This document shows, one piece after another, positions 1-7,695 of a DNA stretch of 19,457 nucleotides (positions within the stretch are counted from its first letter, which is position 1; each line of letters begins with the position of its first letter). Origin of the DNA: an uncultured Candidatus Saccharibacteria bacterium (GTDB taxonomy: Bacteria > Patescibacteriota > Saccharimonadia > Saccharimonadales > Saccharimonadaceae); contig CANEKB010000009.1 in assembly GCA_947427985.1 (NCBI GenBank), positions 1 through 19,457 of the forward strand. Reading direction: 5' to 3'. The translations under genes were made by a program, and so were the position numbers. Below the pieces are notes generated by a model. The model worked only from the letters and a program-made list of their open reading frames with translations. It searched no databases and was not told where the DNA came from.

Positions 1-725
1 AGCAAATTCGCTAGGAAAATCGTCCAGAGCGACAACCACCAGTTCGCCAACGCCAACGACAACGCCAACGCCAGTAACCAATCCCCCGCCCCCATCAGCC
101 GCTCTCCCGAAGCTTTATAAATCAGAAAACACGTCCCCGCCAATATCACTACCCCGACCCCCGCGCTAATTAGCCCATTCACTAAGTCACCATCCTCTGC
201 TATGCTTAGGTCATACATTTTAAGCACGAAGATCATCGCCCCAAACAAAATCGCAATCACCAGTAGCACTACCGGTAACTCCCCCCACTTCGCATCATAA
301 ACCGCCAGCACCATTAAAACTACCAGCATTACTAACGTTAAAATAAAAATCGCCATCTGCACTACGAGAAACACTGGCTTTTGTTGCAACACAAACCAAT
401 TTTCGATCATTGGTAAAAGATATGCCCAGCTCAGCATCAAAAAAGCCACTGCCATCGAAATCTCCGACAAAAAGTCCGCAATCCCAATTTTGTCATGACA
501 ATACCGGCATCTCCCCCTCAACACCAACCAAGACACAATCGGAATATTATCATACCACTTAATCCGCTTTCCACAATGCAGACAAACCGACCACTGCCCT
601 AGATCTTTCTTGTTATGTGTCTTATAATACCATCGCCAAGCTTGGCAGCATGCAAAGGACCCAAACACTGCCCCCAAAAAGAACATCAGGATCAGGATTA
701 AAACTTCAAACGCTACATCAACCAT
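1..725 (-). CDS. pilD: Prepilin peptidase PilD (A24 family), cut by left window edge
   Basis: Membrane aspartyl protease that removes the leader peptide of type IV prepilins and usually methylates the new N-terminus. The frame opens with ATG at 725 and stays open to position 1 (241 residues), so the C-terminus is missing. Visible family features, in order: an N-terminal membrane segment with GSFACC near residues 22-27; two CxxC pairs of the cytoplasmic zinc-binding loop (CLHCGKRIKWYDNIPIVSWL and LRGRCRYC); several hydrophobic helices; the first catalytic aspartate in VYDAKWGELP; and the second in GAGDWLLALAL. Both active-site Asp residues are present, so the enzyme should be active. It lies just downstream of the pilin gene in the same direction but has its own promoter, with the -10 box six bases before the ATG. 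The ATG is chosen because no other start precedes the first membrane helix. Identity is very likely. Confidence 0.93.
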   Translation of the reverse strand, partial: MVDVAFEVLILILMFFLGAVFGSFACCQAWRWYYKTHNKKDLGQWSVCLHCGKRIKWYDNIPIVSWLVLRGRCRYCHDKIGIADFLSEISMAVAFLMLSWAYLLPMIENWFVLQQKPVFLVVQMAIFILTLVMLVVLMVLAVYDAKWGELPVVLLVIAILFGAMIFVLKMYDLSIAEDGDLVNGLISAGVGVVILAGTCFLIYKASGERLMGAGDWLLALALSLALANWWLSLWTIFLANL

Positions 726-740
726 AACCTTATTCTATCA
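726..740 (-). promoter_or_regulatory. Extended -10 promoter of pilD, leaderless start
   Basis: On the minus strand TGATAGAAT (-10 hexamer at 732-737, TG two bases before it) is followed by exactly six bases and the pilD ATG. Transcription would start at or next to the ATG, leaving no room for a Shine-Dalgarno site. No convincing -35 box is visible. Confidence 0.55.
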
Positions 741-803
741 TATCCTTTTATAACTTTATAATTTCCATCGTACTTTTCAGTCTCGCCAATCCATGTTCTC
801 AGC

Positions 804-829
804 AAAAGAGCCCGCCCACCGCGAGCTCT
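804..829 (-). terminator. Rho-independent terminator after the pilin gene
   Basis: Nine-base-pair stem (AGAGCTCGC with GCGGGCTCT, one G-U pair) with a five-base loop, followed on the minus strand by TTTT. It lies 20 bases past the pilin stop codon and upstream of the pilD promoter, separating the two transcripts. Confidence 0.7.
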
Positions 830-849
830 AAAGCCACATCTACTTGCTA

Positions 850-1476
850 CTAACTATTCTGGCTACAAATCGAGCTATTACCTTCTAGCTTATAGTACAA
901 AGCGTAATTTCGGGAGTTATTCGACGGCATCACAGTTTCACCATCACAAGCCGCGCCGGTAAACATATAAATCATATGATCTTCATAATTAACCGTCGGC
1001 ATGTTTCCATCCCACTTCTGAATCGTCAAACCATAAGTCCAACCATCCGGATCAACGAACGTATTCTGCGCCGTGTCATCAACATTCGAATTCATGTATC
1101 GCGCAATGAAACAGCTCGCCGCATTTGATCCAGTAACATCGGCGTTATTAGTGCACATCTCTGCAAGCGTGCTAGCATCATCCTCTTCCTGCGAAGTATA
1201 AGTTGATTTATTGCCACCCAATTTATACCCTGGTAACCGTCCATTATTATTCGCTTGATATTGCTGGATTTGTGCCGCCATCTCGCCCAACGCATTTCTG
1301 CGCTGCGTGTCGCGCTGTGCTCGTTGTAAGTTTGGCAATGCGATGAAGACCATCATGAAGATAAGACCCGCAATCGCCAAGACCAACACGACCTCGATAA
1401 TCGTAAAGCCGCCCAGCGAACCATCCATCATTTTGCTCATGCTTTTCGAGCTAGCTTTTGCTCGTGCTTTCGCCAT
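850..1476 (-). CDS. Type IV pilin / prepilin-like protein
   Basis: Structural subunit of the pilus, 208 residues. The N-terminus is a textbook prepilin signal: a basic leader of 23 residues ending in LGG, then FTIIEVVLVLAIAGLIFMMV, with cleavage expected between Gly23 and Phe24 and the conserved Glu at position +5. The hydrophobic helix is followed by an amphipathic stretch (ALPNLQRAQRDTQRRNALGE) and a soluble head with four cysteines that could form two disulfides. It ends in YYKLEGNSSICSQNS and carries no FISUMP-type tail, so it is not the direct recipient of the cassettes in this window. It is preceded by its own promoter and a Shine-Dalgarno site (AAAGGA, seven bases before ATG) and followed by a terminator, so it can be expressed far above the pilC/pilT machinery, as expected for a major pilin. 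Whether it is the major or a minor pilin cannot be told. Confidence 0.9.
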   Translation of the reverse strand: MAKARAKASSKSMSKMMDGSLGGFTIIEVVLVLAIAGLIFMMVFIALPNLQRAQRDTQRRNALGEMAAQIQQYQANNNGRLPGYKLGGNKSTYTSQEEDDASTLAEMCTNNADVTGSNAASCFIARYMNSNVDDTAQNTFVDPDGWTYGLTIQKWDGNMPTVNYEDHMIYMFTGAACDGETVMPSNNSRNYALYYKLEGNSSICSQNS

Positions 1477-1495
1477 CTTTAGTTTCCTTTCTTTG

Positions 1496-1530
1496 TGTTA
1501 TATAACATAAAACTTGTGTTAATTATATCA
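1496..1530 (-). promoter_or_regulatory. Pilin promoter and leader with a 12-bp palindrome
   Basis: Extended -10 TGATATAAT (hexamer 1522-1527) lies between pilC and the pilin gene. The leader of about 40 bases contains the perfect palindrome TGTTATATAACA (1496-1507), then the Shine-Dalgarno site. The palindrome could be an operator or an mRNA hairpin; that is a guess from symmetry only. Confidence 0.6.
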
Positions 1531-1554
1531 CAACTTTTTCAAAAACCGCAAACA

Positions 1555-2760
1555 TTATCCACTTAACTCCGAAACTAGCGAGTAGATTGGCATCAAAATC
1601 GCAATTACGATACCGCCCGCTGCTATCGCCAGGACAATCATCAAGATCGGCTCAATCATCGTCGAAATCGCCGCAATCCGCTCGTCTAACTCATCTTCAT
1701 AAACCTGTGCCGCCTTACCTAACATCTCATCGACTTTACCCGACTGTTCGCCGGTCGCCGCCATCTGCGGGATTAATGGCAAAATATATTCCCTACCTTT
1801 AAGTGCTACACTCAGTGGCTTACCACTTCGCACCATCACGATTGCCGCCGCAATTTGTTCCTCAATCAGGATATTATTCACCGCTTCCGCCGAAATCTTC
1901 ATTGCCTCGAGCATTGGTACCCCTGCTGAAAGCAACATCTCCATCGTCCGCGCAAACCGTGCGTTATAAAGCCGGAGGAACAACCCCTTAAAAATCGGCA
2001 CGTTCAGCTTAAACTTCGACAGCCAGCGCTTACCAACATCGGTCTTTCGGAACTGCATGAAGAATCCTACCAGGAATCCAATCACGATTAAAATCGTCCA
2101 CCACCAGTTCATAATAAAGTTCGAGAAATTCACCATCACCTGGGTCAGAGTTGGCAATTCCTTATGTACGCTCCGATACAAATCATCCACCTGTGGCACT
2201 ACCTGAATCATCAAGAACGCTACTACCACAATAATCACCAGCAACACGATCGCCGGATACGTCATGGCTCCGCGAATCTTCGACATCATGTTCGCGTCTT
2301 TCTCCTGCTGGTTCGCTAGTCGCCGCAGCGCAATGTCGAGCGTACCAGAAGCCTCGCCCGCCTCAATCAATGACAAATACAACTTATTAAACACATCTGG
2401 ATGCTTCGCAAACGCATCATGCAAAGTTTTACCCCCTTCTACCTGTGCGGAAATATCTTCTACTAAGGTCTTCGTTGGTTTATCTTCTGTTTGCTCCGCA
2501 ATCATATGCAAACTATTTGATAATGGCAACCCCGCGCCAATCAACGTCGCAAACTGTCGCGTAAAAACGATTCGCTGTTTTCCCGATACCTTATTATTAA
2601 ACTTCGCAAACAATCCTTCACCCTCAGCCTGCACTTTCTGCGGGATATAACCCTGATCGATCAAAATTTTCCCCGCCGATTGTTCAGTTTCCGCTTGTAC
2701 GCTTCCACTGACAATTCGCCCAGTCTTTCGGTCTTTCGCTCGGTAGTTATATCGTCGCAT
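1555..2760 (-). CDS. pilC: Type IV pilus inner-membrane platform protein PilC
   Basis: Polytopic platform protein that couples the PilB and PilT motors to pilin insertion and removal. At 401 residues it has normal family length. It shows the two tandem GspF/T2SSF domains: the first around residues 65-190 (FTRQFATLIGAGLPLSNSL, then LIEAGEASGTLDIALRRLA) and the second around residues 270-395 (FARTMEMLLSAGVPMLEAM, then MAATGEQSGKVDEMLGKAA). Three hydrophobic segments lie near 167-190, 217-237 and 370-395. Its ATG overlaps the pilT stop codon as TAATG, so it is translationally coupled to pilT and shares its promoter. The pilin gene follows 78 bases downstream with a separate promoter. Confidence 0.95.
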   Translation of the reverse strand: MRRYNYRAKDRKTGRIVSGSVQAETEQSAGKILIDQGYIPQKVQAEGEGLFAKFNNKVSGKQRIVFTRQFATLIGAGLPLSNSLHMIAEQTEDKPTKTLVEDISAQVEGGKTLHDAFAKHPDVFNKLYLSLIEAGEASGTLDIALRRLANQQEKDANMMSKIRGAMTYPAIVLLVIIVVVAFLMIQVVPQVDDLYRSVHKELPTLTQVMVNFSNFIMNWWWTILIVIGFLVGFFMQFRKTDVGKRWLSKFKLNVPIFKGLFLRLYNARFARTMEMLLSAGVPMLEAMKISAEAVNNILIEEQIAAAIVMVRSGKPLSVALKGREYILPLIPQMAATGEQSGKVDEMLGKAAQVYEDELDERIAAISTMIEPILMIVLAIAAGGIVIAILMPIYSLVSELSG

Positions 2761-4187
2761 TAGCCTCTCGCCAACCTTTCAAATTCCGCCGAATCCACCG
2801 CATACTCATGCGCCGCATCAAAGCTAATTGTTCCCGCTTTCACTAGTCGTGCCAGCTCACGGTCCATCGTCTGCATCCCTTGATCAACGCCAGTCTGAAT
2901 CGCCATGTCGAGTTGGTGCGTCTTTCCTTCGCGGATAATCGCCCGTACTGCTGAGTTCGCTACCAAAATTTCCGTCACCGCCACACGACCACCATCAATC
3001 TTCGGCACGAGACGCTGCGAACAAATCCCCGCTAGCGTGTTTGCCAGCTGCGAGCGAATTTGTGGCTGCTGATGCGCCGGGAACACGTCAATAATACGAT
3101 CGATCGACTGCGCCGCCGAGTTCGTATGTAGCGTCGCGAACACCAAGTGCCCCGTCTCCGCCACCGTAATCGCCGCCTGAATTGTCTCTAGGTCGCGCAT
3201 CTCACCGATCAATACTACGTCCGGGTCTTCACGCAAAATCGAGCGTAGCGCCGCCGCGAAGCTAAAGGTATCGTAATGCACCTCACGTTGCGCCACCACC
3301 GACCGCTTCGAATGGTGTGTAAACTCGATCGGATCCTCGATCGTGATAATATGCACCGCTTTTTCAGAATTAATCTTATCAATCAACGCCGCCAAGGTCG
3401 TCGATTTACCTGAACCGGTCGGACCAGTTACTAGTACTAACCCGTGCGGATGCTCCGCAAAGCTCGCAACCACTCCCGGCAAACCTAAGTCATCCAAGCT
3501 CGGAATCTTATTTGGAATTAAGCGGAATGCCGCCGCCATATTTCCCTTTTCGTGGAATGCATTCACACGGAAGCGCCCCAAATCACCAAACGCAAATGAA
3601 TAATCAAATTCTTTATCTTTAATTAAAATCTTTTGCTGGTCTTCATCCAATGTCGCAAAAACTAATTTCTGTACTAGTTCATCCGATAGAACTGGGTAGG
3701 TCGTAAGTGGCCTGAGAACCCCATCAATCCTCAAAATCGGCGGAAGCCCCACCTGAAAATGCAAATCCGAAGCCTCGTGCTTCACGCATTCTTCCAGCAA
3801 AGCTTCAATCGTCACATCAGTCGACAATGGTGCCATTTCTGGTCGCGATGCTTCCGCCACCAAAGCTGCCACCTCATCCGCTACCGCCTTATTTACTTTT
3901 GCTGCATCCTCCGGTTTTATCGCTTCTTCCGATTTTGCAGCTGAAGCTACGGGCGCTTCTACCGGTTTTTCTTCAGTCTTATCCAAATCAAGACTTGGTT
4001 CAGGAATATCTGCCATCGTCACGCCCGACGCTTCTTCCGAAGCCGAAGTACCTGCCGCCAACGGCGGCTCAGTCGTTGTCATCACTGGGTCAGTCACTTC
4101 CGGTGCTGGTGCAAACGGAGAAACGGGCGTGTTCTGTCCGTCTGCGCTTGCTTGATTATCTGCTTGATTTGTCCCACTACTTTCCAT
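2760..4187 (-). CDS. pilT: Pilus retraction ATPase PilT with acidic N-terminal extension
   Basis: Hexameric ATPase of the PilT/VirB11 class that powers pilus retraction. The protein has 475 residues, about 120 more than typical PilT. The extra N-terminus (1-120) is a low-complexity stretch rich in Ala, Pro, Glu and Thr, probably unstructured. The PilT core starts near 125 (IEALLEECVKHEASDLHFQVG) and has Walker A GPTGSGKST (255-263), the Asp box (IITIEDPIEF, 280-289), Walker B VVLIGEMRD (324-332) and the His box HLVFATLHTNSA (347-358). It lacks the N-terminal MshEN domain that its neighbour PilB carries, which supports the retraction rather than the extension role. It starts a new transcript: an extended -10 ends six bases before the ATG. 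The stop overlaps the pilC start. Assignment to PilT rather than a PilU-like paralogue is likely but not proven. Confidence 0.92.
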   Translation of the reverse strand: MESSGTNQADNQASADGQNTPVSPFAPAPEVTDPVMTTTEPPLAAGTSASEEASGVTMADIPEPSLDLDKTEEKPVEAPVASAAKSEEAIKPEDAAKVNKAVADEVAALVAEASRPEMAPLSTDVTIEALLEECVKHEASDLHFQVGLPPILRIDGVLRPLTTYPVLSDELVQKLVFATLDEDQQKILIKDKEFDYSFAFGDLGRFRVNAFHEKGNMAAAFRLIPNKIPSLDDLGLPGVVASFAEHPHGLVLVTGPTGSGKSTTLAALIDKINSEKAVHIITIEDPIEFTHHSKRSVVAQREVHYDTFSFAAALRSILREDPDVVLIGEMRDLETIQAAITVAETGHLVFATLHTNSAAQSIDRIIDVFPAHQQPQIRSQLANTLAGICSQRLVPKIDGGRVAVTEILVANSAVRAIIREGKTHQLDMAIQTGVDQGMQTMDRELARLVKAGTISFDAAHEYAVDSAEFERLARG

Positions 4188-4193
4188 AACCCC

Positions 4194-4202
4194 ATTTTAC
4201 CA
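4194..4202 (-). promoter_or_regulatory. Extended -10 promoter of pilT, leaderless start
   Basis: Minus-strand TGGTAAAAT, then six bases and the pilT ATG at 4187. The spacing is the same as for pilD, pilM and truB. No good -35 is visible. Confidence 0.5.
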
Positions 4203-4229
4203 TAAAAACTATAATTTACCGATAAAAAT

Positions 4230-4261
4230 CCCTTGACTCGCATTCGCCTCTAGCCTAAAAA
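4230..4261 (+). promoter_or_regulatory. Weak promoter-like motif sharing a 12-mer with 15688-15699
   Basis: TTGACT (4233-4238), a 17-base spacer and TAAAAA (4256-4261) on the plus strand. It would run antisense into cassette A. The word CCCTTGACTCGC (4230-4241) recurs exactly at 15688-15699, also near cassettes. The -10 is poor, so this is only a candidate. Confidence 0.25.
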
Positions 4262-4295
4262 CCTTCCTCATTCAACCACAATGGCCTTTTCTCTT

Positions 4296-4336
4296 CATCC
4301 TCTCCTTGATTACTCTATGGCTAGACAACGGAGGGA
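4296..4336 (-). repeat. Conserved cassette tail, copy A
   Basis: Minus-strand copy of the ~41-bp tail that starts TCCCTCCGTTGTCTAGCC and encodes SLRCLAIE and the stop. After AATCAA it reads GGAGAGGATGA instead of the GGGAGGATGA of copies B and D. Confidence 0.9.
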
Positions 4337-4534
4337 GAAGGCAAAGCTGCGTACATTGCTGTCAGTTGGCCGCATTAGGACGGCCCGGACTACAGAAAAG
4401 TAATGCGCTGTAGAATTTTTTCGGTCGGATTGGTTAGAATATACAAAAATATCACTTCCGGACCATTGTATCCACTGTTCGGTATTTCCACTCATGTGTC
4501 CGCTGCGGACGAAGAAAAGACTGACCAATGACAT
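4310..4534 (-). pseudogene. Cassette A: C-terminal fragment of a FISUMP-like domain
   Basis: One of five related fragments in this window. The cassette proper begins with the shared head (TCGTCCGCAGCGG, encoding VRSG, at 4511-4500) and encodes 66 residues to SLRCLAIE and TAA. The core shows WIQWSG, STAHYF and MRPTDSN before the invariant tail, a spacing that fits the last third of a FISUMP-like surface domain. The frame stays open upstream to an ATG at 4534 that overlaps the pilB stop as TAATG, so a 74-residue peptide starting MSLVSLFFVRSG could be made by coupling at the end of the pilM-pilB operon. It has no signal peptide, no promoter and no full domain, so I read it as a silent copy whose accidental expression is possible. 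The gap 4188-4533 otherwise holds only the pilT promoter. Confidence 0.75.
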
Positions 4535-6297
4535 TACGCCAAATCGCTAGCTACCCTATTCACCTCTTCCATTGTTGTGATACCAGACAGCGCCTTCAGC
4601 ATTCCGTCCTGCCGCATCGTCACCGTCCCCTTTTCTCGTGCGGCCCGCATCACTTCGCTCGCCGTAGCGTGTGAAATAATTAGCTTTTGGATATCTTCAT
4701 CAACATCAATCGCCTCATAGAGACCTGCCCGACCCGAATATCCGCCCGGCGTATCTTGATCATCAATACCCTTTACCAGTGTATATGCGTTCCCTTTTAC
4801 TGGTAACCCTGGATAACCCAAATCTTCGCTCACCCGCGCTACATCATCCTGTGTTTGCGGCAACAAATCACCAACAACACTATTAATTTCCTGCGCCTGC
4901 ATTTCGCTACTCTGGAAACTCGTCCGTTTTTCCGATACTCGCCGCACTAAACGCTGGCCGATCACTGTATTGAGCGTCGATGCTAGCAAGAAAGGCTCAA
5001 TTCCCATATCAAGCAAACGTGGCAAAATACCTGCCGCCGAATTTGTGTGCAATGTCGAGAATACTAGATGTCCTGTCAACGATGCCTGCACCGCCAAATT
5101 TGCCGTCTCGCCATCACGAATCTCACCAACCATCACCACGTCCGGGTCCTGCCTTAGAATACTCCTTAGCCCCGACGCAAAAGTTAAACCAGCATCCACG
5201 TTCACCTGAATCTGATTCACTCCCGCCATCTTGTATTCTACTGGATCCTCAAGCGTCACAATGTTAATCTTCTCGGATTTAATCTGCTTAATTAACGCAT
5301 ACAAAGTTGTCGATTTACCTGAACCAGTTGGGCCCGACGTCAGGATCATCCCATTCGGCTTGCTAATCCCGCTTAACACCGTCTTTAGCGCTCGTCCCGT
5401 CATCCCCATACTCGCAATATCCATGCTTGTACCGCTCTTGTCCAATAGACGAATCACTACTTGTTCGCCCCATACTACCGGAGAAATTGCAATACGAAGA
5501 TCTACTTCTTTATCGCCCACCATCACCGCGAATTGACCATCCTGCGGTATCCGGTGCTCATCAATTTTCAAATTCGCCAAAATCTTAATACGTGAAACTA
5601 GTGCTGGCTCAATCGCCTTTGGCAACTCCATCACCCGCCTCAGTACGCCATCAATTCGACACCGAATAATTAGGCTATCTTCCAATGGTTCAATATGTAC
5701 ATCGCTTGCTTTACTTTTTACGGCAAATTCCAATATGCTCGTCAAAGCCTTCGAAATCGGTGAATCTTGAGTAATTGTCTTGACATTACTATTCGCCTTC
5801 GCCTGCGCGACCTCCTGGTTCGTTACCTTGACCGCCTGCGCTACCCCCGTAAAATCACCTCGGTACTGTTTCAGAACCGACTGGATCCCCTCGCTGGAGG
5901 CCATCACTGCCCTCACCATCTTCCCCGTAAAAGTCGACAGGTAATCTACTGCTTGGATATTTCCCACGTCCAGCATTGCCACTACTAGTTGTCCATTTGA
6001 CTCACCAAGAGGCGCTACCATGCTCCGTTCTGCTACTTCTAATGGCAACAATGTGAGCACATCCTGATCCATCTCTACATTTTTCAGATTGACATACGGC
6101 ACCCCCATCACTACTGCTGTTGCGTGTGCTAACATCTCGTTGCTGAGAATCTTCTGCGCCATCAACGTCTCGAGCAGCGGCCGTTTCGACTGCGCTACTT
6201 CTTGTCGCACTCGATCCACATCCGCCTTGTCTACCAAGCCTTCATTGATGAGGAGTTCAATCACTCTCTCCAAACTATCTTTCGTTAGCAACGCCAC
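4534..6297 (-). CDS. pilB: Pilus extension ATPase PilB (GspE/PulE family)
   Basis: ATPase that powers pilin polymerisation. It has 587 residues, as usual for PilB. An N-terminal MshEN-type domain (about 1-145) precedes the motor. The motor shows KASDVHIEP (196-204), Walker A GPTGSGKSTT (322-331), the Asp box VTLEDPVEY, Walker B VVMVGEIRD (387-395) and the His box HLVFSTLHTNSA. The place where PilB/GspE normally has paired CxxC zinc-binding motifs (before GYSGRAGLYEAI, about 455-520) has no cysteines, so the metal site is lost or replaced by a diverged insert. The start is GTG at 6297, supported by AGGAG nine bases upstream. It ends the overlapping pilM-pilN-pilO operon. The pilT gene, often adjacent, is separated from it by cassette A. 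Confidence 0.94.
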   Translation of the reverse strand: MALLTKDSLERVIELLINEGLVDKADVDRVRQEVAQSKRPLLETLMAQKILSNEMLAHATAVVMGVPYVNLKNVEMDQDVLTLLPLEVAERSMVAPLGESNGQLVVAMLDVGNIQAVDYLSTFTGKMVRAVMASSEGIQSVLKQYRGDFTGVAQAVKVTNQEVAQAKANSNVKTITQDSPISKALTSILEFAVKSKASDVHIEPLEDSLIIRCRIDGVLRRVMELPKAIEPALVSRIKILANLKIDEHRIPQDGQFAVMVGDKEVDLRIAISPVVWGEQVVIRLLDKSGTSMDIASMGMTGRALKTVLSGISKPNGMILTSGPTGSGKSTTLYALIKQIKSEKINIVTLEDPVEYKMAGVNQIQVNVDAGLTFASGLRSILRQDPDVVMVGEIRDGETANLAVQASLTGHLVFSTLHTNSAAGILPRLLDMGIEPFLLASTLNTVIGQRLVRRVSEKRTSFQSSEMQAQEINSVVGDLLPQTQDDVARVSEDLGYPGLPVKGNAYTLVKGIDDQDTPGGYSGRAGLYEAIDVDEDIQKLIISHATASEVMRAAREKGTVTMRQDGMLKALSGITTMEEVNRVASDLA

Positions 6298-6309
6298 CTC
6301 TTGCGTCTC

Positions 6310-6774
6310 CTATTCTACTTCTGTGTCCAGTTTAATCAAACAAGTTGCCCGTTCATTGTCGTCCAATACGCCGTCCAGATTTACATCGCATTCCTCATAA
6401 GTCGGCGATGACAAATCTACTTCACAAGCTAACAACTCTTCGTTATTTAATAAACCATCTCCATCCGTATCAAAGCAAGTCTTCTCCTCACGCTGCACCT
6501 TGCCACAAGCGTCCAGCTCAAAGTCGTCCAGAATTCCGTTCTGGTTAATATCCTCACAGTCCCCTACATAGACTTCTACCGTCGGGTTAATCGCTGTACT
6601 ATTAAACACCTCCGGATCCGGCGCCGATAAACCCTTAGAAATCGGCTTCGCTAGCTGTGTAAACTTGACCGAAGCTTCATCAGGGTCACCCATAATCGAT
6701 TGGCAGACAAAAAACGCCACCAACGTCCCAATGCTTGCGATCATAATCAAGCTAAAAATGTCTGATTGTTTCAC
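6310..6774 (-). CDS. Membrane-anchored protein with three Cys-bracketed EF-hand loops
   Basis: A 154-residue protein in the pilM operon. One N-terminal membrane segment (about 7-27) is followed by a soluble, probably extracytoplasmic part. Three canonical 12-residue EF-hand/dockerin-type calcium loops are visible: DINQNGILDDFE (75-86), DTDGDGLLNNEE (102-113) and DVNLDGVLDDNE (130-141). Each is flanked by cysteines (C73/C90, C100/C117, C129/C145), suggesting disulfide staples around calcium sites. The GTG start overlaps the pilO stop as GTGA, with GGAG eight bases upstream, so it is coupled to pilO. Its position between pilO and pilB is where pilP sits in other bacteria, but there is no lipobox and no resemblance to PilP that I can see. 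A calcium-dependent accessory of the pilus base is the best inference; a minor subunit is possible. Confidence 0.75.
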   Translation of the reverse strand: MKQSDIFSLIMIASIGTLVAFFVCQSIMGDPDEASVKFTQLAKPISKGLSAPDPEVFNSTAINPTVEVYVGDCEDINQNGILDDFELDACGKVQREEKTCFDTDGDGLLNNEELLACEVDLSSPTYEECDVNLDGVLDDNERATCLIKLDTEVE

Positions 6775-7694
6775 TTCACACTCTCCATAGCTTCGTTTTT
6801 CATATCCGTCACACTCTTCTTTGTGCTGTTATTCTTGAGTGTTTCGGTCGCCCTGAACACTCTGTCTATCTCTAGCGGCGCCATCTCGTCCAAATAATAA
6901 GCATTCGCCTGTGCCTGTAAACTAATCCCCGCCGAGTTCCACTCGATCGTCGCCGTCCGCACGTTAAACTCTCGTATTGATCGCTCAATATTGTCTAACA
7001 CTTTCAGCACCGTCGTTCCATCACCTTCCACCCGCAACGTCACCGGAATCGCCTCCACCCCAGCAATATCTACATCAATTTTATCGTCTCGCGGAGCTAA
7101 ACTCTCTGGTTCCCAACCCAACACAATGAAAATCTGGTTCAAGCTTGCCATCAAAGCTTCCGTATTCTTCAGAGCCGGCAAAGCGTCCGGGATCACCCTT
7201 AGCGCCGAACATACCTTCATCGCCTGAAGCGCCATTTTTCGCTCAGTATCATCTTTTGCACTATTATATGCTGCATTGAAATCAATTCTCTGCCCTGCCT
7301 CGTCATAGCAACTACCGTTTCGCTTCCTCGCCACCGATTCAAGATCACCGTTTTGCGCCATCGCCTCAAACACATTGTAACGCAAGCTCCCGACAACGTC
7401 CTGAAAATTCACCGCATTTGGATCACAGTTGTTTAGTTCGTCATCCGTCAACCGCCCATTGTTATCTTTGTCTACACAGACTCCGATATCTCGAATTGCT
7501 TGATCATAATCATTAAGTGCTTCGCCCTTCACTGTCAAAATCCGCGCGTTAAACCCAATATACTTCATCAAGAAAGTCGCTAACACGATACACGTCCCGA
7601 GAATCAGCGACGCAATCAGCACCTCGACCATCGTTAATTGTTGTGCCTTAGAAATTCTTTCTCGTTTCGTATCGCCCGGTTTATTTGGCTGCAT
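6771..7694 (-). CDS. pilO: PilO-like pilus alignment subunit with an EF-hand insert
   Basis: Inner-membrane component of the PilM/N/O alignment complex. There is one membrane segment (about residues 22-45) and a C-terminal region with the PilO-type ferredoxin-like pattern (IPVTLRVEGDGTTVLKVLDN, then ATIEWNSAGISLQAQANAYY). After the membrane helix it carries DKDNNGRLTDDE (75-86), a canonical EF-hand loop flanked by C73 and C90, matching the loops of the next gene product. That makes it longer (307 residues) than ordinary PilO (about 200). I start it at ATG 7694, which has GGGAGGA seven bases upstream and lies just past the pilN stop; an ATG at 7712 has no ribosome site. The helix begins LTMVEVLIASLILG, resembling a prepilin N-terminus with Glu at position 5, but the residue before it is Gln, so cleavage is unlikely. 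Confidence 0.78.
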   Translation of the reverse strand: MQPNKPGDTKRERISKAQQLTMVEVLIASLILGTCIVLATFLMKYIGFNARILTVKGEALNDYDQAIRDIGVCVDKDNNGRLTDDELNNCDPNAVNFQDVVGSLRYNVFEAMAQNGDLESVARKRNGSCYDEAGQRIDFNAAYNSAKDDTERKMALQAMKVCSALRVIPDALPALKNTEALMASLNQIFIVLGWEPESLAPRDDKIDVDIAGVEAIPVTLRVEGDGTTVLKVLDNIERSIREFNVRTATIEWNSAGISLQAQANAYYLDEMAPLEIDRVFRATETLKNNSTKKSVTDMKNEAMESVK

Positions 7695-7695
7695 T

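Noticed and set aside
4296..4336. Integron attC site for the cassette tail
   Set aside because: The bulged hairpin is suggestive, but the required RYYYAAC and GTTRRRY boxes are absent.
7634..7680. PilO as a cleaved pilin because of LTMVEVLIASLILG
   Set aside because: There is no Gly before the putative cleavage point, and the C-terminal region is PilO-like.
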